A stretch of DNA of 64,000 bases from Agapetus fuscipes (GCA_951799405.1 OX637344.1:6138001-6202000), one strand, 5' to 3'; positions 20,329 to 31,279 are shown, numbered from the stretch's first letter. Program-made: numbers and translations. The notes: generated by a model from the letters alone, not told the origin.

Positions 20329-21079
20329 CAAACATGAAAACAGATTTTTGATTATATGAAGAGTTCTCAATAAAATATTGAAAAACTGTTGGGAATCTTA
20401 ATTATGGTTTTTCTGACGTATTTAAAAAGTGGATAAAAAAGTAATTTTGTAAAAACCGTCAAGTTTTAGGTTCCTACTTATAAAAATATTACACATTTGG
20501 GTACTTTTCATATTTTTTATTTCATAATACTTAGTCACTTCTTATTTTTACTATTTCAAAAAAACCTTTAATAGTAAAAAAAGAGTTTTGTTTTCAAATC
20601 ATAATGCAACTAGATATGGGTCCATAATTGTTTTTATTCAGAAGAATTTAATGGCGCCTTTTATTATAATACACTATGAAATGTTAATAAAATATTTGAT
20701 CTCCTCTTTGTTGGTCCAATATCGATTGCCCTTCAGATCTGACTAGAATCTTGATGGTCTTGTGACTTCTACAAACTATTACTCAACATCCATAATTCTT
20801 GCGTGCCATTTTTGTGTATCATTTACTCAATGGCCCTCTAGCCTATACCGATATGTAGTCTAGTGGTTAACTCATGGATCATAGTTCGTTGTTTGTAAAA
20901 TCCACTTGAGGTGGTGGTTGAGCCATGGATTATCTGTGTGTTTATAACACTTTTTGAAATTGAGCATGCGCAAAATTTGTGCTCAGTCATCCTTTTATTG
21001 CCAATTATGAGCGCTGTATTCAGCACTATTAATTATTTTTTCCGATCGTTAATCTGTCCACAGAGTTTAGTTTTTGTGA
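20329..21079. other. No recognisable feature
   Basis: AT-rich. Open stretches on both strands near 20838-21079 have no family resemblance. Confidence 0.35.
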
Positions 21080-21260
21080 TGGATCACTTGACTGGTGGAT
21101 ATCCTATTTGTGTGATTGCTGGCAGAATTGCTGGGAGTCTATGTATTATGGTAGAACAAAGTCTTTATTTTATCCTGGTGTGCCGCAAGGCTCTATTCTG
21201 GTGCCTTTACTGTTAATTCTATAAATGAATTGCATTGCCAAATTACAAATAAATGAATCC
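21080..21260 (+). mobile_element. Short LINE reverse-transcriptase fragment
   Basis: Around 21150-21205 one frame reads YYGRTKSLFYPGVPQGSIL, which contains the GVPQGSxLGPLLF signature of non-LTR reverse transcriptases (motif at about 21174-21210, with V for G). A stop follows soon after. Neither the YADD motif nor other domains are present. Confidence 0.6.
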
Positions 21261-22779
21261 GTTTACAATATGCATCCAGATTAAAAAAGTAATGTAGATT
21301 TATGTGAACCACTTAACATTTTTTTTTACGGGCAAACGTGCAAGATTGTTGAGTGCTTAGCTAACGTTTGTGGAAGTTCTTACAAAATAATGCGTATTAC
21401 ATCCAGCCACTATTTGTCCAGTCATCCTCTGCTGGAGATGAAGAATGGAATGTTCCAGACGAGTGGACTGGCTTATTGATGTTACCCACATGATGATCCG
21501 TAGTCTGAGGATCATTTACAAGGACTCTCGTATGTAGGCTACGCTATTATATTGGTAATTCAATTAAACTTATCAATAATTATTATTGTAGATTAATATC
21601 TGTGTCCCAAGCATAAAAGCATTTTGTTGTTTTATGCCTTAAACTTTGTGATAATCTTGACTTTATACTCTTGAAAAAAAAATCCAAAAGTCACGTGAAC
21701 ATTACAATTGCTTTTCTTCTGCTAAAATCCTTTTTTTACACCTTACTGTCCTCAGCGCGGAAAAAATAGAGTAAAAGTTACATTTTGCGTTGAATTGAAT
21801 ATTTCTCGATATTTTTACATCCATGCGTAGGAATTTGCATGGCAATTTCGCTTGAATAATTTATATTTCCCGAGAAATGCTCTGAATCTGAAATGAGTAC
21901 ACCTGCCTCTAAAGCGGCCCGGGATCGGCCCTGTCTGCCCTTTATCGGTGCGATCTACAAGTTGGAAATTTTGCGTTCCAACTAAACCGTTGCGTTTACC
22001 AAAACATAACGTAAATCAAGGCAAAGCGTGTATTGAGTGTTTTGGTTTTCGTACATTTTTGGTAGAACGATTTGGCTGAGTTTAACCCATCGAGCCCCGG
22101 GTATTTCGCCAAAAAAGTCTTAGAGCTAGAGCATGTTTTTGATAAATATGTACCTTTGAGCAATAATATATTCCATTACTCTTTAATTTTATTCCTCACT
22201 GACATTTTTCTTCCATGATAATAAAGATTATTAAATAGTCATCAAATGAAGACTAAAAGATACAACAAAGAAAAAAATATTTTTCCTTTTTACGTAGGAG
22301 TATTTATTTTTATTTTGATTTTAATGCAAATAAATTTAATTTTATGGGTTTGAATGCACTCAACAGGTCAAATTGTTTTTTTTTATTATTAACAACTTCT
22401 ATGTTATATATTTTTACTAGTATTTATTTATTTTATGAAGAGATTGAATGGTATAAGATAGCAGCAATGGTCAACATGCCAAAAAATTGAGAGATTATAT
22501 GCGCATATATTTTCGATAGCCAAAATACGGCTGACATTACTTTGATTATCAAAATAGTCCATATTTTGAATAACAAATACGTATTTTCTCTGAGTTTCAA
22601 ATGAGTATACATTCTATCAGGTTTTTTTCCACAAAATAAAAAGTAAAAATAATTTTATTGAAGTAGAAACCGTAATGATGAAAATTGTGACTTTTTGATC
22701 TTCCAAACTGGCCGATTTTAGGTACTTCTGTCCTCGATGGGTTAGACGTAAAGTTGTATAGGTACTTGTGGTACAGACA
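21261..22779. other. No recognisable feature (1.5 kb)
   Basis: AT-rich sequence with homopolymer runs. 22060-22100 carries a weak trace of family I (GGTAGAACGATTTGGCTGAG). No gene or clear repeat. Confidence 0.4.
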
Positions 22780-22910
22780 TCGAATGCGTAATGAGTCATG
22801 CCTCAGGTAGGCGAGGACGACCACGCTTTCTGCGTATGCTGGAGGTGAGAGATAAGTGATAGAAGCCGCCGAAACCAAGTCGCACTAACGAACTGTAGAC
22901 GTTCAGTGAT
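22780..22910. repeat. Family G repeat, first copy
   Basis: GTAATGAGTCATGCCTCAGG, TAGGCGAGGACGACC, CAAGTCGCACTAACGAACTG. A second copy lies at 23115-23222 in the same orientation. Confidence 0.5.
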
Positions 22911-23114
22911 ATTGACGTCTGACCTAACATTGTTTGTAAAATAAAGTGTCATGACTTTCTGTTAATCCCAGAAAAAAATATATTTAATCGTCCAAGCTGT
23001 AGCCTGACATCTTGCGACCGCGGTGGAAAGCTTTTTATTAATTAGTGGAGACACCAACCAAAAGGACTGTGATACCATTTTCAAGAATAGATATTTGCTT
23101 TTTTTTTTAAATGA

Positions 23115-23222
23115 AAAGTTACTAAGTTAATGAGCCATGCCTTCGGTAGGCGAGGACAAGGCCGTCTCCTGCATATTCTAGAGGTGAATCAAGTCGTACT
23201 GACGAAATGTGGACTACAATAG
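23115..23222. repeat. Family G repeat, second copy
   Basis: TTAATGAGCCATGCCTTCGG, TAGGCGAGGACAAGG, CAAGTCGTACTGACGAAATG. Confidence 0.5.
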
Positions 23223-23230
23223 ATATATTC

Positions 23231-23456
23231 CAAGTTGAAAATATACAATATACATTTAAAATTCGCATGCCCACAAACAGCACGTGTAAGTTCGCGTTTA
23301 CAAATGCTGCATGTGTACTTATAAATTAAAATTAAAATCTAAATGAACATAAGCTCTGCAACTTTGGCCGAACTTCCCTGATACAGGGGTGACTTTGGCA
23401 AAGTGCACCATATTTTACAGTATAGGTCAGCCTCATGCCAACCTATAAGTGAAGGA
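23231..23456 (-). repeat. Family A repeat, nearly full
   Basis: Minus copy: CATGCCCACAAACAGCACGT, AAGTTCGCGTTTACAAATGC, GATACAGGGGTGACTTTGGC, ACCTATAAGTGAAGGAA. Confidence 0.8.
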
Positions 23457-23496
23457 ATGGGGAATTGGCTCTTTTTATATTAACGACAAAATTCAT

Positions 23497-23562
23497 AAAG
23501 AGCTTTTGAGTTGTGATTCAGTATAAGACAGCGCTCACCAAAGAAATCATCCTAATTGTTAT
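23497..23562 (+). repeat. SINE C / LINE 3' tail fragment
   Basis: GAGCTTTTGAGTTGTGATTC, CAGCGCTCACCAAAGAAATC, ATCCTAATTGTTATT: only the shared LINE-type tail remains. Confidence 0.55.
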
Positions 23563-23817
23563 TTCTATTTTAATGAAAAATAAACACAGAATCTCATGCA
23601 AGCCAACATTTCAAGATGCCACCAATTGGCTACAGGTAAAATTGGCCAAAAGCTCTGTCAATACTGATCACGTGCTGACGAAAAGCTCCCATTGGCTGCG
23701 TAGCTTTTACTCTATAGTCTATACTGCTTACCTGTATATCGCATGTTCACACGTGTAGTAATCACGCTACTACAACAGTGCTTCTCAAAGTTGACAAAAT
23801 AGAATCTCAGGGTATTT

Positions 23818-23951
23818 GAAGATAGGATGGAATAAAACAAGACGGTGCATCAACAGCTGATTCATTTTATACGGAACAACGATCAGCTGTTTAAGTACCA
23901 CCATGTTTTATTCCGTATATTTTTCCGTATTTTATTCATTTCTTCAAATAG
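23818..23951. repeat. Imperfect hairpin with family E motifs
   Basis: TATTTGAAGATAGGATGGAA at the left is mirrored by TTTCTTCAAATA at 23940-23951; inner halves carry CAACAGCTGATTC and GATCAGCTGTTTAAG. An imperfect inverted repeat of ~130 bp, perhaps a small MITE. Confidence 0.45.
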
Positions 23952-24270
23952 GTACGGTAAGATCTATCGGTGGTCGTCGAGACTTCTACCTCAGGTAGTC
24001 TTTGCCGTGAGCTCCATCTATATATTATAATCTAAATTGCAAAAATACGAGTGAATCACAATAGTATAAAAATGATTTATTTTGCTAGTCAAACCCTCCT
24101 TGTGCGTGTGAATATGTCACAAGGACCCACAACGAGTGTAGAAAAGCTTTGGCGTGACATTTAAAGCAATGGCACGACAAAACGAGATCCTCCAGAACCT
24201 AGGTCATAGGCGTGCTCATGGCTCTAAAAGTAAGTGGTTACTGTGATTACTAAAGCTTATAGCATACCTC

Positions 24271-24422
24271 GTCCGGTCGATAGTTCAGTTGATAGATTGC
24301 TTGTATTTCATGCCGAGAAACCAAGTTCGAATCCCAACGAGGGTATCAGAAGTGATTGCACTGCGACCCCTTCGGAGAAAACACGGCAAGAAGTTTATCT
24401 ATATGTGTAGCTTAGTAAGGTA
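24271..24422 (+). repeat. SINE B copy with internal deletion
   Basis: Intact-looking tRNA-like head (GTCCGGTCGATAGTTCAGTT, then B box AGTTCGAATCCC at about 24330) joins after CAGAAGTGATT straight to the tail (GCGACCCCTTCGGAG, GGCAAGAAGTT, GTGTAGCTTAGT). The ~180 bp middle of the family is missing. Confidence 0.75.
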
Positions 24423-24470
24423 GCGTCTGGCACACCTTGTGGGATTGTTGCTAGAACACGTTTTTTTTAC

Positions 24471-24625
24471 AAATCACGACTCAAAAGCCGTCTGCGAGCA
24501 CAATTGCTGCCTATACTTCAAGCATGCCCCAGTTGCTCAAAGACTGGATGTACCTTTTGTCATTTGTGAACTAGGACACTTATTAAAATGGCAGATGATT
24601 TTTTAACCCAGCATTTGATTGCCTA
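24471..24625 (-). repeat. SINE C-related copy, degraded
   Basis: AATCACGACTCAAAAGCCGT, CTGCGAGCACAATTGCTGCC, CATGCCCCAGTTGCTCAAAG and TTTTTTAACCCAGCATTTGA parallel the minus-strand SINE C at 6592-6884. Confidence 0.5.
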
Positions 24626-24960
24626 CCTATGCTTTAAATGCTATGCACGTCCCTGGTACATGTCCCTGGCGCATTGAACAAAGATATTGCTAAGAGGTCT
24701 ATGAGACACAATAGTTTTGGTTTATCTGTATTGCACGTCGCTTGCTAATCTGGTTACATGCGGCGCGACGGCAATTATATGGAGCCCGTGCAATGTCAGG
24801 GCGTGCATGGAGAGGAGGCAACAATGTGCGCCAAATGAGGACTCTCACTTGCAGACGGAGACTTCATTAGGCGAAATCTGTGAATTTAATCAGTCTGCTT
24901 TTTAACTTAACCGACTAAGATATTTGTAAAGTACAGTTTCATTTACATGTCTATAAAACG

Positions 24961-25293
24961 CAACTTAACTAAACTTTAACTTCTTGCTGCGTTGTTTGTG
25001 AAAATGTGGCTAGTAGAACCTATTTATTTTTACAGGTAAGGAGCCGGCCTTACGCCAACTACTTCAGGTGATAATAGAGTTTCCCTGCTCTCGTTATCAC
25101 TGGTTGTTACGTTGCTCACTGGTTATCATTTCTGGTGAAGCCTGAGTAAACCTTGCCGCTATATTTATTTTGAAGTTAAAATTAAAAAAACAAAACGGGA
25201 AATAATTTCTGACACCCTTGAGGGCGATCGAACCCTAACCTCCTGGCTCCTGGCAAAGAACGCAAGCACTCTACGAACCGAGATGTCAGCCGG
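24961..25293 (-). repeat. SINE B copy, full length
   Basis: ACTTCTTGCTGCGTTGTTTG, AACCTATTTATTTTTACAGG, TACGCCAACTACTTCAGG, GCCTGAGTAAACCTTGCC, GCGATCGAACCCTAAC (B box, minus), CTCTACGAACCGAGATGTC. An extra internal stretch interrupts the GGGGCTGG block. Confidence 0.75.
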
Positions 25294-25719
25294 TGTGAAT
25301 TGTATAAAAATCTTTTACAAATAATTCATTGCGACTTATCTTTAAATTCCTTATAATCTTATCGGTAAAATTAATAGGCACGTTTTTTTTTATCAAAATA
25401 ATTTCGACCATTTTCGTGATACAAAAAATAATTGCAATTATGACATGTAGAATTTTTCTGTAACCTGTATTGGAAATATGTAGAAGTATAAGAAAAATCT
25501 CTAAAGAATTCCATTTTGATTGTTTTTTTGTAATTAGTCAATAAATCATTTCCCTAATTTTCTAATCAATATAATTTAAATAAACTTTGTTTGTGTAGAT
25601 TCTCATACACGCAAAATCTTTCTCAAGATTAAGTTAGTCTCAAAGTTTCTCAAACTTTTTCCGCTTCATTTCCTTAATTACATCTCAGCCCTAGCCCGAG
25701 GCTGCAACTTAACAATGCG
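25294..25719. other. No recognisable feature
   Basis: AT-rich, nothing recognised. Confidence 0.4.
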
Positions 25720-25850
25720 CATAAAAAATGTATGGAAACTAAAACATTCGCTAAAATATTCGAGGCGCTGCTTCAGTTTCTATACCGTTTTTTGTTAAAC
25801 GCTATGGTAGAGTTTGAATGTAAATTTTAATCTTGGGGTGTTGAGTCTCC
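25720..25850 (+). repeat. Family I repeat
   Basis: GGAAACTAAAACATTCGC, CGAGGCGCTGCTTCAGTTTC, TTGTTAAACGCTATGGTAGA, GGGGTGTTGAG. Other copies: 33440, 37635, 44350 (minus), 45380, 56883 and 58262. Confidence 0.6.
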
Positions 25851-26102
25851 TCTCTCTCGTCACGCCATCAAGTCTTACGCCAACTAATTGAACTTTAGCT
25901 TCGTATTCGCAGGAAGAAGAAGGATAGAAGGGGTTGTTACCACTAGAGGCATTCCTGATAGGGATGTGTGGATTACTCGATTATTACTCGATACTCTGAT
26001 TGACGATAGTCATTCTTCTTACTCGTATTCGAACAAAACTCTCGGTTTTTGAAATTCGACTTTCGTTGAAAATTTGGTGTCTTCGTACTATAATCGAAAT
26101 TC

Positions 26103-26370
26103 TTTAATCTAAGTTGCATATACTTATATATCAGCATTCATGTTCATAAATTAATAATTCATTCATAATTCAATTATATATATATTCAATTCATATATTC
26201 AATTCATAATTCATAAATTTTTGTAAGCACACACGTGTGCTTACAAAAAAAAAACTCAGATCTCAATTGAGCATAACCCTGCAATTCTTGCTACCGTTCC
26301 CTGAAATATGGTTGACACTGGAATAATGAACTAGTTTTTATCCGTGCAGATTGTCAGTTTCATAGCAATC
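26103..26370 (-). repeat. Family A repeat, diverged
   Basis: TTAATCTAAGTTGCATATAC at one end, GTAAGCACACACGTGTGC, GCATAACCCTGCAATTCTTG and CTTGCTACCGTTCCCTG. The middle is expanded by AATTCATA-type repeats (26145-26215). Confidence 0.65.
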
Positions 26371-26477
26371 TTTCAGCAAAAACCAAAAAATATTCATTTA
26401 ATACGCCCAATAAATTTTAAAATTGAGATTTTTTTTATAAAAAGATAAAATAGAATGTTACCAAAAACTAAACTTCT

Positions 26478-26635
26478 GTTACTGTTAACTGTAACTCTGT
26501 CGCCATTCCGCTAGGGGTGTCCAAAACCACTGCAGATTTTCTTCAATTTTTTCCTATCCTTACATAGGTACGTCTTTCAGTTCATTCATATCCATCCACT
26601 TTCTCATACATTTCCTTTTTTTACGTAAAAAAAAA
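26478..26635 (-). mobile_element. LINE 3' fragment (RTE-like tail)
   Basis: TGTAACTCTGTCGCCATTCC, GCTAGGGGTGTCC, TCCTATCCTTACATAGG, CATACATTTCCTTTTTTTAC; same block as 8322 and 19372. Confidence 0.6.
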
Positions 26636-26875
26636 ACATTAGCTTCTATTCCATTCTTTCACAATTTCGCCAATCTGTTCCGACTATACTTTTCTCGGTC
26701 TTCCCATTCCTCTTTTTCGTTTCACATTTCCTCTGTTTACACACTAGTTGCACTTTAATATTGGAATTATTAGTAAGTACGTTAAGTTTGTATGAAAAGC
26801 GCTCGCCGCCAACATTGCAAATCAACTCGTAAACAATAAATTTGAGTAATACTCGATTATCTGGCCACATCTCTA

Positions 26876-27712
26876 GTTCTTACATTACCGGCAGCGCTTA
26901 CATTCACCTGTTTCTGACTTAATTCAAAACCAAGTTGCGAAATTTCATTAAAGTTGTGAGTAATGAAATGCTGGACGCAGATAATCTGGAATATCACGCT
27001 GTGTTATACACGTATCTCCATATTAAACTCCAATGTATCTGTCTTCTCAGATAGGATAAGATAATATATTTCTAAATATTAAAAATTAAAATTAAAAACA
27101 ATTGGTATATGGTTCCGTTACCATTAATTTTAGCAAGACAAGCGAGCAAACATCAGCCTTGAATGGGGCTGCCGTCCTTAACTACCAATAAAAATATATT
27201 TTTATGCCTTTCCTCTAGCAACCCGGCCGGGTGACGACACAATATTATCTTTGCCATTTCACGTGTAGACCTCATTAAATGGCGCAACCACCAATGATTT
27301 TTATCACCATTTCGATTTTACATATTTGGGATTGCTACGCATTTATAGCGTGACTATTGGCATAATAACAACGTGTAGGTTCACGGACACACAGTGGTAA
27401 TCTCTCATGGAGCAGTATGCATTACTCACACCACACGCTTTCCCGCCAATTCCCCAGACTATTAGCAAAACATCGATTTTTAATGACGACTTCGACACAA
27501 ACAAACTGTCAGTTGAAAAAAAATACAAAAAATGCAAGCAAAAGTTATTTTTACTTATTATAAAATTTTATATTTGGTACCTGATGATCTGCCGTTTATT
27601 CACAAAACCTGTTGTGCATTAATAAATTTTACTCATTCTGTACCCATATGTAAAATGGAAAAAAAAATGGATAAAGTGATCATTTGTCGAAATTCAAAAT
27701 TCTTATGATTGT
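26876..27712. other. No recognisable feature
   Basis: No coding or repeat match recognised; short open stretches at 27343-27622 have no family resemblance. Confidence 0.4.
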
Positions 27713-27936
27713 TTCCTTGACTTGTAGGTTGGTATGAGGCTTACCTATCATACTGTAAAAATGGCTAAATTTGCCAGTGTCACCCCTGTTGTTGTAGGGC
27801 TTGTGTTCGTTTGGGGTTTGGATTGTAAGTTAAAAGTAAACATGCCGGATTTGTGAGCGCCAACTTACACGTGTCTGTTTGTGGGCATGCATTTAGTATG
27901 AATTTTAAAAATAAATACATCTTTGCAACTTAGATT
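27713..27936 (+). repeat. Family A repeat, internal deletion
   Basis: TTCCTTGACTTGTAGGTTGG, GCCAGTGTCACCCCTGTTG joined directly to GTTGTAGGGCTTG (the CAGGGAAGGTCGGCAAGA segment is lost), CTTGTGGGCATGC-like region, GCAACTTAGATTCACC end. Confidence 0.8.
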
Positions 27937-27984
27937 CACCGAGTCTTTTGCGACCGCCTTGAAGTGACAATTTCACGACTTTTA

Positions 27985-28090
27985 AGTGACTGTTGACACA
28001 ATCACTTTATTCGGGCTATGTAGCCGCGGTCTGGTTAATTCTTTCCGGACAGTTTCGCCCATTGCTCCGATGGGCATTATCAGCGGTTGG
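27985..28090 (-). repeat. Repeat block with hammerhead-like stem-loop
   Basis: On the minus strand 28086-28048 reads CTGATAATGCCCATCGGAGC, then AATGGGCGAAACTGTCC: a CUGA.NA core, a six-pair stem GCCCAT/ATGGGC and GAAAC. The outer block (GTAGCCGCGGTCTGG, ATTCTTTCCGGACAGTTTCG) recurs at 4738-4850 and in shortened form at 50128-50195. Such motifs are known from Penelope-like element termini; here there is one unpaired base between core and stem, so catalytic ability is doubtful. Confidence 0.5.
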
Positions 28091-28384
28091 CTAGTCGCTG
28101 TGATCTTCTTACATGATCTGAATTGTTCTGGAAGCAACGCTAGCCTTGGATTTTTTTCAAGTGACTTATTATCATCATCATTTATTGGTTAAAATTCTTG
28201 AATGATACATTTCGTTGCCGGTTTGTATTTGTCCTGCTGTAAATGCGCGTATTTGTCCGTACGCGCTTTGCTAAGTGCCGCAAGCGAAAAGCTTTTAAAA
28301 CCTCCACTGGTACTCAGCAGCGACATCCTCTACTCTCCTCTAGCTGTAACAGTAGCTACACTTACACTAAGGATGGAAAACCGA

Positions 28385-28530
28385 CGATGAGTTCGTGATT
28401 TCTTAAAAGCCCCATTTCGTGATATAGCCACTAGGGGCTCCAAGGGGCTTGTGCACATGATGCCAGAAACTTGCTTGTCTTCAGTGCACTCCGGAGCTTT
28501 TCATAGTTCTATAGCTCTCTTACATGCACG
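28385..28530 (-). mobile_element. LINE 3' end fragment (AFAVAG type)
   Basis: GATGAGTTCGTGATTTCTTA, AAGCCCCATTTCGTGATATAG, GGCTTGTGCACATGATGCC, CTTGCTTGTCTTCAGTGC match the block at 4430-4550. Only the 3' UTR and last codons remain. Confidence 0.6.
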
Positions 28531-28747
28531 GTTTCTTCTTTACAAGTAATTTGAAGTCCATTTTTCAACTCTTTTTCCCTCCACGAACCTATCTTGAGCT
28601 TCAAGAACCAACGGTCGTCTTAGATCGTACCGTATTTATTTTAGAAAAAAGAAGCAAGCAATCAAACATGCTGATCGCTATACCTATATATTTTAATGTA
28701 AAACTTACATACAAACTAAGCTTAGTTAATTAACCTATACTTGAAGT

Positions 28748-28847
28748 AGGCACCGAAACGGGAAATCATTTCTGAGAGCTTTTGTAGGGATCTAACCGTA
28801 GCCTCCTGGTATGGAACGCAAGCATTCTACTAACTAAGCCCTCAGCG
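28748..28847 (-). repeat. SINE B head fragment
   Basis: GGCACCGAAACGGGAAATCA, TAGGGATCTAACCG (decayed B box), GGAACGCAAGCATTCTACTA. Confidence 0.65.
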
Positions 28848-28884
28848 TAAACAACAACACAAAAATACAAAAAGGGTAAATACT

Positions 28885-29285
28885 GCCACATCTCCCCGCT
28901 GCTGCGTGAGCTGCACTGGCTAAGGGTCCGTGAGAGGGTTGAGTTCAAGCTATGTCTCACAGTCCACAAGGCCTTAAAGGGTACGGCACCCCCAAGTCTC
29001 GCTGAACTATGTATGTCCTGCTGACGTCGCTACAAGGCGACCACTGCGCTCAACAGAGTCAAAGAGCCAATACGAGCAAATAATCCAATTTTGCAGACAG
29101 GAACTTTGGGGTAGCCGGGCCAGTTGCCTGGAATAAGCTGCTGTCGACCTTCGCTCTGACCAGCCCACCATCGCCTTCAGAAGAGGACTTAAGAAAATGC
29201 TGTTTTCAAAGAGCCACGCGGCGCCTTTGAGATGGTCTGTGATCATTAAACGACGCCACCGGAAATAAATAATCCATCATCATCA
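28885..29285 (+). mobile_element. LINE ORF2 C-terminal fragment
   Basis: From about 28891 the frame reads SPLLRELHWLRVRERVEFKL and HKALKGTAPPSLAELC, the conserved region after the reverse transcriptase of Jockey/CR1/Daphne-type LINEs. Further on GPVAWNKLL (about 29118) and the end of the ORF near 29230, then an ATCATCATCA tail. Frame shifts separate the parts. Same general type as 31925-32755 but a different family. Confidence 0.7.
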
Positions 29286-29739
29286 GTGGAGTTGCGTCTC
29301 AAGACAAATTCTTTACTTGCATGAGTCCCGAGCAATCAATAAAAAAATATAACACAGTTTGCATCTCCCTAGCAAACCTGCCGTGTAACGTTCTATTTTT
29401 GTTGCCTTTGAACCAGTTCATTTAAATTCTTCGAGCCATTTTTTTTACCTGCCAAAAAAGAGCATATCAAAGTTTCACAAAAATAAACAAAACCTCCTTA
29501 GCCTCGAGTCTTCGGGGCTTAAAATCTGCGTTGAAATTTGTGAATATTAAAATTTCTCATATCACATTTTGCCCAGCACAGCATTAAGGATGGCCTGTCA
29601 GTTAAGGGCGCGCACCTCGTAGCGTCTTCTGACGTTTTAATTGATAATTACTGTGAGCCTCTCCTTAACGGATGTGTGGGAAGGGTAGGCCAGCCGATAG
29701 AGACATGAGAATTGCTTTAAGCCGCTGTTTGAGCGAATT
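29286..29739. other. No recognisable feature
   Basis: No coding or repeat match recognised. Confidence 0.4.
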
Positions 29740-29960
29740 GTGAATAGGTATTTTTGCCAGAAACAGCTATTGACGTTATCAATTGATTATTTATTATTTA
29801 ATATTTTTGATGAATTATTAATTTATAGCTACCCAATTACATCTGTTGAACCAGGGTCGAAGTTATTGTTGATAAAACAGGACAAACAAGGCGGGTTTCT
29901 AACCAGTGTTAGTGTCAATAACGCAACTTCGAGCGCCGACCACCCCCTCGACCATTCCAA
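29740..29960. repeat. Family F repeat, first copy
   Basis: GCCAGAAACAGCTATTGACG and ATCTGTTGAACCAGGGTCGA correspond to GGCCAGAAACAGATATTAAT and AATCTGTTGAACCAGGATCA at 52138-52235. Nature unknown. Confidence 0.45.
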
Positions 29961-30108
29961 CGACATTTCTGAAGTTATGTATCTCAGAATGATTTAGACT
30001 TACAGAGCTGTGATTGGCTGTATATCTTAGTAAATTGAGCTTCACAATATTGTAAACAACAACTTTTCCAACAAATGTACTTGTTTACACATCCGATATG
30101 TACGCAAA

Positions 30109-30446
30109 CGCAACGCAACGCAACTAAGCTACACATATAGTGTAACTTCTTGCCGCGGTATCCCCGAAGGGGTCGCATGTGGCGAGTTGAACCTATTTAT
30201 GTTTACAGGTAAGGGGGCCGGCATTACGCCAACCACTTCAGTTGAAGTGGGGGTTTCCCAGCTCCCGAGGGGGCTGGTACTCATTTCTTGTGAAGGCTGA
30301 GTAAACCTTGCCGGAATAATTATTATGGGGTTCGAAATAAACACCGAAATAGGAAATCATTTCTGACACCCTCCTCGGTGGGATTCGAACCCGAGCTCAC
30401 GGGGTAGAATGCAAGCACTCTACCCACTGTGCTATCGACCGGTCTG
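30109..30446 (-). repeat. SINE B copy, best full-length example
   Basis: Read on the minus strand: ACCGGTCGATAGCACAGTGG (A-box region), GGGTTCGAATCCCACCGAGG (B box, about 30374-30393), ATTTCCTATTTCGGTGTTTA, CCGGCAAGGTTTACTCAGCC, CCCCCTCGGGAGCTGGG, AACCACTTCA complement, CCCCTTCGGGGATACCGCGG, GCAAGAAGTTACACTATATG, then a GCGTTGCGTTGCGTT tail. About 335 bp. tRNA-derived head and long unrelated body define this as a SINE; the RNA polymerase III promoter boxes look well preserved. Confidence 0.85.
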
Positions 30447-30848
30447 TCTGCACCTACCAAAAAATCAAAGCAGAGCAAATATTCGCGAACTCCGATGTTT
30501 CTGGTGCCTGGCCTAGCGAGTGAAGAGGTAGGGGAAGCCCGGGGCGGTATATTTTTGATGAGTGGAGCCCTTTAACGCTCTCAACAGCGAAATTGATGAT
30601 CCCGCGGGAGATTTTTATATCCGCTCATCACATTTTTGATGAAAATTGAATAATTTCTGGTAATAGTTCTTATCGCGCAATAAATTAATGCAACCGCTTA
30701 AAGTTTGGAAAAATGGTCGTGAAATATGTTGTTCACTTTTTGTATTACATCAGTTTTTTTTTTTTTTAGATACAAGAGGATCATGAAATGAGGGTTTTTA
30801 TTTGGAGAAGGATATATTTTTATACTATAATGTTATTTATTATTTGTA
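30447..30848. other. No recognisable feature
   Basis: Mixed sequence. TATACTATAATGTTATTTAT just before 30849 is shared with the flank of the 11078 copy of family A. Confidence 0.4.
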
Positions 30849-31114
30849 TTCCTTGACTTATAGGTTGGTATGAGGCTGACCACCCATACTGTAAAAAATG
30901 GTTCACCTTGCCAATGTCACCCCCGTCACCAGGGAAGGTTGGCTAAAGTTGTAAGGCTTATGTTCATTTGAGGTTTGGAATTTATTTGTGAGTAGGTACA
31001 CATTCAGCATTTGTAAGCGCGAACTACACGTGTTTGTTTGTGGGCATGTATTTGAGAGCTTTAAATGTTAATAAATCCTTGCAACTTAGATTATAGATTA
31101 TTATAGATTATAGA
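30849..31114 (+). repeat. Family A repeat, full length
   Basis: TTCCTTGACTTATAGGTTGG, GGTTCACCTTGCCAATGTCA, GTAAGCGCGAACTACACG, GCAACTTAGATTATAGATTA tail. Close to 11078 and 36713. Confidence 0.85.
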
Positions 31115-31279
31115 GAATATAAATTCATGTTCAACTACACTGAGGTATATAAAACAAAACAATAAATGAGAAAATCTGTTAAATACAAAATAGTGATTGA
31201 AATTAATGTTTAAAATTTAAAAGCTTCATCCGTGAACATTGCAAATCAACCTGATAGTTATTCGGTTCTTTATACCCCT

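Larger units (their letters stand above)
25959..26875. mobile_element. Possible hAT-like DNA element with nested insertions
   Basis: The left end TAGGGATGTGTGGATTACTC and the right end, complement TAGAGATGTGGCCAGATAAT, form imperfect terminal inverted repeats followed on both sides by CTCGATTATTACTC-like or CGAGTATTACTC-like sequence. TAGRGATG ends recall hAT termini. Inside sit a family A copy and a LINE tail fragment. No transposase ORF, and the 8 bp flanks do not match convincingly, so this is a tentative call. Confidence 0.4.

Noticed and set aside
24271..24345. Possible tRNA gene (A and B boxes present)
   Set aside because: The body and tail match SINE B and no acceptor stem pairing is visible; it is a tRNA-derived SINE head.
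26646..26870. 74-codon minus-strand frame at the edge of the hAT-like element
   Set aside because: It reads through the terminal inverted repeat and has no transposase signature.
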